From Diphasiastrum complanatum (taxonomy: Eukaryota > Streptophyta > Lycopodiopsida > Lycopodiales > Lycopodiaceae), in the NCBI GenBank assembly GCA_029204225.1, contig CM055093.1, forward strand, positions 18,811,041 through 18,875,040: DNA of 64,000 bases, read 5' to 3'. Numbering within the stretch: position 1 is the stretch's first letter; every line of letters starts with the position of its first letter. This document shows positions 55,441 through 64,000 of this stretch, in pieces. The notes below the pieces were generated by a model. It saw only the letters and a program-made list of their open reading frames with translations, ran no database searches and was not told the origin of the DNA. The position numbers and the translations under genes were made by a program.

Positions 55441-56526
55441 TCAGGAAGGGCATGGGTTTGTAGTAATGAAGCATACCTTGTAGAAAACTATGTGTTTTTC
55501 ATAGCTCCACCATATCAACATGTAGGGTCGAAGTAAGGGTGGCGCAATAATAAGCCTTGCTACGCTGATGTGGTCGTCTTGTGTGCGCAGTGGTTTATTG
55601 ATATCAATGGCTATTGGGAGTAGCCCTCGATCCCATAAACCCTTGAGTTCTACCAGAAATGTTACCAGGTCGCAATTGTCCGCAAAATATCTGACGTTGC
55701 GATCAAGGTTGCCATGGTGTTTCTGGTAGAATACATGGTAGTTGGTGACCATGTCTTTGGCTAAGTTGTCGGTATCGGCGCCTGTGAGCTTGGGCCAAAA
55801 TATCATGTTCTTGACCTTGGTTGAATAATATGGATTTGTACGCATGTAGGAGGGTGCTTCGAGATACCGTGCCATGGAGGTTTTGCTATGCAGGAAAAGC
55901 TGATGGCGTCAGAGAGGTTGTGGATCCAGGAGTTTGACTGCTTCTTTATGTGTTTTACACTGGTCAAAATCTGGCAATATGTAGCCACCGCGCTCCTTTG
56001 TGGTTTGATATTTCTTGGCAAACTCTTGAGAGGTGCGCAACTCCTTGTTCGGTTCTGTGGGCGTGATTCTATGCCGGATGGTTGGTGCTTCAGAGGCAAT
56101 GGCATGCTGAATTTGTGGATCTGGTTCGGGGGATAGAGGAAGAGAGAGATTATCTTCAGCAATTCGTTGTGATTCAGGGAAAAATTGGCGTGGAATACAT
56201 GGAATGTTAGTGTCGTCGATGGGGTTAGAAACAGAAGAAGAGAAAGGATAATGTTGAGAGCCAGTACCACTAGAGCCCTGTAGATTGGTTGGTGCTTGAG
56301 CTTCTTGCCCTTGGGATTGGCCTTGAAAGGATGAGCCTTGAGTAGCAGGTTGGGGCTGTTGGAATCCCGCTCCATCTCCACCATCTAGTCCATCAAAGTG
56401 GTGCCCGGAATCATGAAACTGGGCGTGCTCTACATGGACAAAAGGCATTGACTGGACAGTGAAGTGAGTCAGATCAAATCCAAGGTTTGTCAGTATATAA
56501 AGCACAAAACAAAATGAAAACGACAT
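55441..56526 (-). pseudogene. Unrecognised ORF at the 3' end of LTR element J
   Basis: On the minus strand an ATG at 56,524-56,526 opens a frame of 361 codons with one in-frame TGA (55,909-55,911). The first 15 or so residues are hydrophobic (MSFSFCFVLYILTNLGF). They are followed by a Gly/Gln-rich low-complexity segment, then KKYQTTKERGGYILPDF, and after the TGA YMRTNPYYSTKVKN, VTNYHVFYQKHHGN and PIAIDINKPLRT. No known domain. It ends about 135 bp before the polypurine tract and LTR of J. NPYY and YQK, and the position relative to the LTR, recall the ORF at 37,445-38,080. Possibly a divergent gag of a non-autonomous element, or an extra 3' ORF. The single TGA could be decay, or the two halves could be separate genes. 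Confidence 0.5.
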
Positions 56527-56599
56527 GAAGGAAAACAATTCGTGCTGCCAACTGGCAGCTCGACGAGCGTGGCATATTGTACTTCACGCTCAGTTGAAA

Positions 56600-57025
56600 G
56601 AGTTAGCCATAACAGAGAATACTAACTAGTTTATTAGCATTGACTTCTCTTGTAATTCTCAGTTTAGCTATCTTGTAAACTCCACACAGTGGAGATATAT
56701 ACATAATTTTGATTAACACGAAATAGAACAGAAAAGAGAATAAAGAGACGAATATAGTTGTGCATGAAAGTCTGCCAACGAGCAGAACATAGCGGTTGAG
56801 CTGAGTGTTACAGGCCACCAACGAGCGAGACAGTGACCAACTCACTTGAAGCTCAAAAACAGATAATACAACTGCTCTCTTCTTCATCTCATTATTCTCG
56901 TCGTCTTGATTGCTCGAATCTTTAATTATCTGTAATCTGTAGTCGCTTGCCTAGGGACCTGAAAGCTTCCGCAAAAGAAAACCAAACGAACTCAAAAAGA
57001 ATCGATTCGCGACACATTCGTGACA
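56600..57025 (+). mobile_element. Copia D LTR
   Basis: Ends CACATTCGTGACA at 57,025, directly followed by a primer site. It contains ACGAGCGAGACAGTGACC, similar to 46,650-46,670. The start is uncertain. Confidence 0.6.
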
Positions 57026-57043
57026 TGGTATCAGAGCACTGAG
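57026..57043 (+). promoter_or_regulatory. Primer binding site of copia D
   Basis: TGGTATCAGAGCACTGAG directly after the LTR CA end; tRNA-Met-type copia primer site. Confidence 0.8.
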
Positions 57044-57090
57044 GTTATCACTGAATGATATCTGAACAATGATTTTCTAGGCAACACAAT

Positions 57091-57237
57091 ATGGCTACAA
57101 CGATCCAAACGAGAATAGAAATCAGTCTTGATGGCGAAAGCTACAGAGTATGGAAATTCAAAATCAAAATACTTCTGAAGGGTGATTACATCTGGTCAGT
57201 GACCGAACCCACAGAGGTGCAGCCTCCTTTCTTTTAA
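57091..57237 (+). pseudogene. Copia D gag, N-terminal fragment
   Basis: The ATG at 57,091 opens MATTIQTRIEISLDGESYRV and continues WKFKIKILLKGDYIW, SVTEPTEVQPPFF, then TAA. The LDGESYRVWKFKIK block is the start of copia gag proteins. Nothing of the element follows, so it is truncated after about 48 codons. Confidence 0.75.
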
Positions 57238-58576
57238 GCAAGGAAAATAAATTGTGACCAACTTAATGCTGTCAAAAAACCCAGTAACAACATTTAGACA
57301 AGCCATTTATACTACTACTGCATTCCAATTAACACAGCCCAATATGGCTGAGAAAATACCCATGGAAAAAAATCACAAGTTTTTGTATTAAAACGCCTCT
57401 GCAACCAAACATTATGCACAAACCTCCCCCTTACCTTAACTTTGAGTTTGCATGCTTACTTAAGCTAAATAAGAATAAACTTTTCATTAACTTGCCACGA
57501 CACTCCCTCCGCCCCCCTTTTTTCCCTCCAAAACATCAAGTCCTCGGGCCCGAATGCCTTCGGGCTTCAGATCGCGCCCTCCCTATTTTCCCCCTTTTCG
57601 GGCCAGCCTCACCCGAGCCACAGCTCGTGGCTGTCATACCTGGCCAAAACCGAGAGAGAAAACGTGAGGGAGAGAGAGAGGAATTCAAGAGAGAGGAAGA
57701 GAGATCTGTGCCAGGAGAAGAGGATGGAAATGCGCCCATCCTCACTTTCCACACAACTTTCATGCAGGTTTCAAGTAGGTTTTTGGCAGGAAGAGGGCAG
57801 ATTTCCATCTTAACTTTTTGAGTTTTGTTCACAGTTTTTCAAGCTTATTTTTGCAAAAAGCCTTGAGGCAAATGTGTCTGCTGTTTTTTGCAGATAGCCA
57901 CTGCCCTACCAGCATTTTTCAGTTCTCTTTGCTTTACTTTACTTACTTATAAGCAGATGCAAAGATTAGATTACAGATTTGCAGGGTTTCCATCATTATG
58001 TCTGAGAAATAGGGCATATGCTGCCCAAATTTTCTCAAAAACTAATTCTTGCAGGTTACATCATCTATTACACTGAAGAGCTCTTGTTTTGAACCAAACC
58101 ACTTCCAAGAAATGACTTTACAAGCTCCAAACCCTGCAATCAGAGTGTTAGTTTCCTGGAAAATGAAACACAAACCTGTAACTCCATAGTAGACAAGAAC
58201 ATTTGCAAAATGGTAATGTTTATTGGTCCTTTCAAGTTTTTTAATGGCATTTTTTAAAAATCTAAAGTTTGGGTCCCTAAGGGCTGTCTTACAGTTTTTT
58301 AAAACAGACCCACTGTGTCAAAATTTGGGGAAAACGCAAAACAGAGGCTTAATTGTGCATACAGAATCCATTTCTGTCGGAACAAATGCTGTACATGACT
58401 GTTCTACAATGTCTAAGCTCCGTTTTGATTCAAAAATCTAGTGATTTGGACATCGGCAGAAAAACTTATTAAGTTTTTAATGCAAAGACCTCCATTTTTC
58501 ATTAGACAACATAGACTTTACAAAAAAATGTCAATGTAAAACTTGTTAAAGCTGATCAAAAGCTAGTAATTGATTG
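57238..58576. other. Unassigned stretch with a GC-rich core
   Basis: 57,500-57,720 is GC-rich (CTCGGGCCCGAATGCCTTCG, CCCGAGCC) in an AT-rich setting and is followed by a GAGA tract (57,650-57,710). An open frame of 135 codons covers it but is of low complexity and shows no domain. It could be an LTR or the untranslated exon of a gene. I cannot decide. Confidence 0.4.
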
Positions 58577-58599
58577 TCATGCTAAGTACAGAACATATA

Positions 58600-61136
58600 T
58601 AGCACAAAGTCTTGCTAGTTTATACTTATTGATAGATCCATCATGATTATACTTGATTTTGAATACCCACTTACATCCGATCACATGCATGTTGTTTGGT
58701 GGCTCCACAAGCTCCCATGTGTTATTTGACATCAAGGCTTCAAATTCTTGGGTCATTGCTTCAACCCACACCTTGGATTGAAAAGCTTCTTGGACATCCT
58801 TAGGCTCTTCATCTGATATAAAAAGTGCATGATAGGAAGTTTCACCTTCCACTTGCCTTCCTTCTTCATCATATGCGAGCCTCCTTGGCTCAGATCTTGC
58901 TCGTGTAGATCTTCTTGGTGTGGTAGCTTGAATCTGCTCCTCCTCAAGCCTCGGCCTCACCTCTTCTTGAACAACATCAAGGTTGATGATTGATCTTGAA
59001 TGAGTCTCTTTGATCTGAACATCATCCAAGTTAAATTTCTGATCTTCATGGAAGACCACATCTCTACTAACAACATTTTTGTCAGTAGAGGGCAAATAAA
59101 TCTTGTATGCTTTTTTAGTAGATGAATAACCTACAAAATTCCTTTTACTGCACTAGGATCTTCCTTCTTCCTAGTTTCTAGAGGTACATGCACAAAGCAT
59201 ACACAGCCAAAAATCCTAAGATGATCTATCTTAGGCTTTTTCTTATACAACATCTCAAATGGTGTCTTTCCTCCTATTGCAAGATTTGGAAGCCTATTAC
59301 AAAGATAGTTTGCACATGCAACTGTCTCTCCCCAAAATTCTTTAGGCAGAGAAGCTTCCAGCCTAATGGCTTTTGCACATTCACACAAAGTTCTATTTTT
59401 CTCTCAGCAATTCCATTTTGCTGAGGAGTATATGAACAAGAGAACTCTCTTTGAATACTCTCTCTCTCTCACAAAAGTCTTTAAACTTATTGGAAGTGTA
59501 TTCCCCTCCACTATCACTTCTTAAAGCTTTTATCTTGAAAGGAAACTGCTTCTCTACATAAGCTTTAAAAGTAGGAAAAACATCATAAACCATGGCTTTT
59601 GAAGATAGCATATAGATTCAAGAATGTCTTGTATAATAATCTACAAAAGAGACAAAGCAGTTGGCTCTTCCTTTGCTCTTAGTTGATGAGAAATGAACAT
59701 CTGAGTGTACAAGTTCAAATGGTTGCTTTGTCTTGATACTTGATCTAGGGAAAGACCTTATGTGTGACTTTGCCAGCACACAAGCTTCACAAAATAGAAG
59801 CTCCTTTGACAGTGTCTTTGGTAGACCAACAACTTTTCCTTCTTTGACCATAGATTGCATGGCTTTGAAATTGGGATGACCCAATCTCTTATGCCATAGA
59901 CCCTCCTTTAGAACCTTGGTCTCATAAGCAATATCTGAAATGTACTCTCCCTAGAATCTAGTTTGTACAACTAACCAATTCTAGATCCTCTAGCAATAAC
60001 TTCATTTTCTCTTGAGATTATACACTTGTCAACTTGAAAGTTGACATCCAATCCACTATCAAACAACTGTCCTACACTAATGAGATTCTTAGTCAATCTA
60101 GGTGCATACAGTTCATCATGTAAGCAAAAATATTTTGATGATGATGCATGTAATGGAATGCTACCTATTTCTTCAATCCTACACTCTACATCATTAGCAG
60201 TATAGATTGAATTTTTTGCACCTAGATATGGCATGAGATTAGTGAATCCTCTCTTTCACTCTCTACACCCTCACACTCATCCTCATTAGTAAGGTTAGCT
60301 TGCTTAGATTGGTTCTTCTTCTTGAAACAGTTTGATGCATAATGTCCTTTCTTTCCACAAAAAAAACACTTGATCTTTGACAGTTTCTTTTTGCCACTGG
60401 ATGTTGCACCTTGTGAGGACTGATCCTCACCACCTTCTTTGGCTTTGTCCTTCTTGAAGTGTTGTTGTCCTTTGCCCTTGCCTCTTGATTTGTCTTTGAT
60501 GAAGAGTGCTTTGTCATCTCCGCCATCTTTCAATGAAAGTCTGTTGATCCTCAGCATCTTGTTCTCTTGCCTACTTTCTTCAGCAATGAGAACACCTTGC
60601 AGTGTCTCCAAGGATGGAAGATTCTCTCTAACAGCATAAGTCTGCACAATATTGTCATACTCATCTCTAAGTCCATTTAGGACTACTTGAACAAGTTCAG
60701 TGTTCTTAAGAGCATCACTAATACCAGCTAACTCTTGATGAAGATCCTTAACTCTCATGACATATGATGAAGCACTCTCATCTACTCTCTGATAACTTAG
60801 AAATATTTGGTTTCTAAGTGTAAGCAATCTAGAAGTATTTTTGATTTCATAGATTGTTTTTAGAGTATCCCAAGCTTCCTTGGCAGTGGTGCATGTACTG
60901 ATCTCTCTTAACACTTCATTGGTAACATTCATTTTTATAAAATGAAGGGCAATTCTGGTTCTTTTGTAGAATGTTGCAGTTTCATTAGGTGCAGTAGGTT
61001 CTTCTTCAGCTCCACTCACAATATCCATTACATCTTGTAGAATCAACAATGATTCCATTCTGATCTTCCACATTGCATAATTGGAAGATGTTAATCTCTC
61101 ACTATGCTCTAAGAAATGTGAACCAGATGAAGACAT
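58600..61136 (-). pseudogene. Copia E polyprotein, 5' two thirds
   Basis: On the minus strand gag is a 304-codon frame (61,136-60,222): SERLTSSNYAMWKIRMESLL, AKEAWDTLKTIYE, and an intact CCHC knuckle CFFCGKKGHYASNC. Protease is represented only by its later part (60,234-59,971: ECRIEEIGSIPLH, LTKNLISVGQLF); the catalytic DSG segment is missing. Pre-integrase and integrase follow (59,884-59,131): MGHPNF, CEACVLAK, HSDVHF and RSDSGGEYTS (two catalytic Asp), then after a frameshift EFWGETVACANYLCNRLP. The linker and RT start (59,095-58,610) end at KWVFKIKYNHDGSINK, where the element is cut off. Stops and frameshifts near 60,222, 59,968, 59,615 and 59,390 disable it. Confidence 0.9.
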
Positions 61137-61890
61137 CTTCTTGGTGAGAAATTCTAGTAATGATAAAAAATGGAGTTGAAAGGATGTTGCTTGCTATCTC
61201 AATCTAGGATCTAACACGGATGTTGATCCACCCTATGAAATCTAGCAACAGATGTGAGAACAAATTCTCAATACAGAAAATCAATCTATCTTGAATTTGG
61301 ATCTTGCTTTAGTCACAAAGGAAGAAGCACATGCAAGCAAGAAGTCTATCTCTCCCACGAGTTTCAATGCACTGATAAACTCTCTAGGAACTTACTTTCA
61401 ACTCAAACACAATAATATGTGTGAAATGAAAAGTCTAAGACCTTAGAACACTCACTTCTATCCAATCCTACTTGATTGACAGTGAAAATTGATGAAAATT
61501 GAAAAAGATAGATGTGTGCTCACGTTGGCATATCCCACGAGTTGAGTACCCTCTCAAACTCTCTGATTGCCTAAAACTCTTCTAAAAACAAATCAAACTG
61601 GTTTAGAAACAAGAACAACACATTCTACTCTTCAATACCTATCCAACAAGCTATAGAACATCAAATTTGGATCATTCCTTGAGAAGTAGCACTCATTGAT
61701 GAGGGCTGATTTCACACGTGTGAGCTCTCTATCCATACAGAGCTCCGTTGGATCAGATCAACTTGATTTAATCCACTTATGATCCACAAATTGCTTGTTT
61801 CTCAACGAGTTTGAATCCTTCTCCAAGATCCGAGTTCTTACAAGCAAAAACACTGATGATCTGATGTATACACCCTCACGTCTTCAAAGC
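61137..61890 (-). mobile_element. Copia E leader
   Basis: A long noncoding leader between primer site and gag, homologous to 44,805-45,350. Contains CACACGTGTG at 61,713-61,722. Confidence 0.75.
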
Positions 61891-61907
61891 ATAAAGCTCT
61901 GATACCA
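61891..61907 (-). promoter_or_regulatory. Primer binding site of copia E
   Basis: TGGTATCAGAGCTTTAT on the minus strand, next to the LTR end (AGCTTCACA) at 61,908. Confidence 0.8.
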
Positions 61908-62480
61908 TGTGAAGCTTTTAACACGTGTGAATTTCACCACACAACCTACAGGATCTTACTGAGGTGTTATGATTGCACAAGATTGATCAAAGAACAGTAT
62001 GCTTGAAAAATCTAAGGCAAGAGCACAATGGCATACCCCTGATGTAAAATCTAACTCTTCACTATGAGAAATGAATGTCAGAAATGATTCTAAGTGTTCA
62101 ATATGGGAAAAAGAGACTGCTCTCGGGTAGAGAGAGAAAATCATACATAGAAAACTCGAGTAGAGAGAATGAGTCCAAAACACCAAAATCTCAATATTCA
62201 TAATATGGCAAAACATGCCCAGCTTTTCCTACATGAGAGAGACTCGAATTCCTACAGTGTAGTTGCATGGAAAGTCCATTTAACTAAACTAATTCACCTA
62301 CCAGAGATCCACATGTGTAACTACATGCATGTATGGTGCATGTACTGCATATCAACTCATGAAATTGCCTAGACATGTGTAGATCACAAAAACTACTTTG
62401 CATGTTGCATGCACTAATTGCATGTGGCTTGCATGCATACAATAAGACTTTGCATGCTATCTAAACATCTGCATGTCATC
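61908..62480 (-). mobile_element. Copia E 5' LTR (outer limit unknown)
   Basis: The minus strand ends AAAGCTTCACA at 61,908. The LTR extends to higher coordinates, but no second LTR is in the window to mark its start. 62,328-62,476 is dense in TGCATG/GCATGC. The end given is a guess. Confidence 0.45.
62328..62476. repeat. Cluster of TGCATG (RY-type) motifs
   Basis: About ten overlapping TGCATG or GCATGC hexamers in 150 bp. CATGCA is the RY element bound by B3-domain factors in seed genes. Whether this is functional or just a diverged simple repeat is unknown. Confidence 0.5.
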
Positions 62481-64000
62481 ATAATTGAACCTATCTAACT
62501 CAAATCCGAGCTACACTAGAAGGATATGTGCTCAATTCATACTCCTTATATGTACAACATGAAATCTAGTGAAAATTATCATGGACATGACCCCAAACTC
62601 GAGATAGGAAGATAATATTTTAATAATCTTCATAGGGTCCAGTTGACACGCTTCATAATTGACAAACTAGAAGAAACGCTTCAAAACTTGACGATTCCGC
62701 ATGGTAGTTTAACTAACAAACCTAACCTAACTCAGCAGACCGTAGAACACATTCTAAATCTATATGACTCTTGGCTACAATTTTTGTGCTTTCACTAAAC
62801 AAGTCAAAAAATAGTAAACAATCATCGTATACTTTCTCACATCGCATTTGTTCATGAAGTGCTAAGCTTCTAAACTGAATTCTAAGTTGTGCTTGTATGC
62901 TTCACTACCAAACTGTAACTGATTTGCTTGATCCCAACTACAAAATTCAAGTCTTAACTACTCTATGGAAGATGTCATAACATTGTAAATGAGGGAAATA
63001 ATAGTGGTGTTCAACCTTCAAGGTGATATGCTTACCCTTCCGCAACTCTAACACGCTTGTAAAAATCACAAGTGGTTAAAGCTATACTATCACATTTGAG
63101 AATAGACGATTTACGAAAAAATAGTTTCAGAATTTATTGGGACGAATGGGAACAGAAAAACTCAAGTCAAGTAACATCTTACAATAAACCCACAACTTTT
63201 ACCATCTCATATCTCAATGTGCAGTTTAGGTAGCCGTTGCATGTGAGATCCTAGTCATGAAAGCCTCTTCCGCATTCCGCATGCCGTTTGATTTGCCACT
63301 TTCTTGTCGCATTCACAGATGGTTTGGTAGACAGTCAGATCAGAAGAAAAGTAATATTCGAACATTATCATCGGTGGTTGTAGAGCCCTCAAATTACCAC
63401 AGCCCGAGGACAACGATTGTAAATCACAAAGAGGCCAAAAACTAGGTGGAACAGGTCGTTTGATAGGCTATAGAAGTCTAATTTTTCACAGACAGAGTAG
63501 GTACAGGGCATAAGCAGGTTGCAAACAACAAAATCAGCATAGGGCAGGCTACAAATGGACTGTTGGAGGCCACCAATGTGTTGTTGCAGGCAGGTAGGAG
63601 CAAAACCAGGTTGTAGCAGGTCGCTTAGGCCGGAATCATGTTGCAAATCTCTGATTTTTTATGGTGCACAGCTATGGGTATCTATGGCAGGTCTCAAGAC
63701 AGCAGATACGAGCCTCTGAGCAGCGATGGGAGCTGCGGATAGGCTGCAGACAGATTTGCGGAGGCATCAGACAGGTAAGAGGCCGTACTCAGGCTGCGGT
63801 AGGGCATGTAGGAGGTTGAAATAGTGTAATAACTTGCAAATCGATCACAGCCGGGGTTTTGGAGCCACAGATACACACCAGGTAGATATGGAACCATAAA
63901 GTATTGATAGAGTAACGTTGTGGAACAACCTTGCGATTACTGTGGGGCCACCATTCTTGATAATGTGATGATGTGACATAAAAGTACATTGGTCTAATGT
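62481..64000. other. Unassigned right end
   Basis: No gene recognised. 63,500-63,830 is G-rich on the plus strand with irregular repeats of the type GCAGGTTGCA or GCAGGCTGC. This resembles cryptic simple sequence, and open frames there are artefacts. Confidence 0.4.

Noticed and set aside
55803-56384. 193-codon minus-strand frame overlapping the J ORF
   Set aside because: Alternative frame of the same region; the other frame runs up to the polypurine tract and shares motifs with K.
57414-57821. 135-codon frame over the GC-rich stretch
   Set aside because: Composition-driven (Pro, Arg, Glu rich), with the opposite strand open as well; no domain.

Overview
The window is nuclear DNA from a land plant with a large, repeat-choked genome. 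Two ordinary genes are visible. One is an intronless VQ-motif protein gene (13,003-13,773, +); the VQ family is plant-specific. The other is an intronless histone H4 gene (42,558-42,869, -) with the plant-type residue R77. Nearly everything else is LTR-retrotransposon debris, mainly Ty1/copia (GAG, protease, integrase, RT and RNase H pieces; primer sites of the tRNA-Met type, TGGTATCAGAGC) with some Ty3/gypsy, interspersed with long dinucleotide repeats. A gymnosperm or other large-genome seed plant would fit, but nothing seen here fixes the clade.

Layout: 1-670 is an unassigned flank. 671-11,874 and 24,938-37,422 are the two arms of a very large, nearly identical inverted repeat (about 11.2 and 12.5 kb). 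They enclose a single-copy spacer of about 13 kb. Each arm carries, from outside in: an LTR start fragment, a decayed copia element A with a CT repeat inside its RNase H region, an opposed gypsy gag pseudogene, leaders and LTRs of two further copia elements (H and I), a copia family G insertion, and two blocks called Y and X. The arms differ by private events: a 2.7-kb deletion and a 1.9-kb inversion on the left, and a collapse of element G to a chimeric solo LTR on the right. The spacer holds the VQ gene, several microsatellites, a foldback element of about 0.9 kb (18,637-19,543) and a copia element B (19,907-22,905) with a largely intact RT-RNase H.

To the right of the repeat are: the 3' end of an LTR element with an unrecognised 211-codon ORF ending at its polypurine tract (37,445-38,100), a copia gag relic, an AT-rich stretch, the histone H4 gene with histone-type promoter elements, a deletion derivative of copia F, and a complete copia G2 (46,749-51,585, target duplication TAGAT) apparently nested in the LTR of copia C. 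Beyond these come copia C gag-protease, a gypsy-type protease relic, a minus-strand element J whose 3' ORF also ends at a polypurine tract, a copia D leader with the start of gag, a GC-rich unassigned stretch, and a 5' portion of copia E on the minus strand (to 61,908) with its LTR beyond. The last 1.5 kb has no recognisable gene.

The retroelement ORFs are broken and look inactive. The history that can be read is one of insertion, internal deletion, inverted duplication of more than 10 kb, then independent decay of the two copies. Element letters (A to K, G2) and block names (X, Y) are local labels for this answer only.
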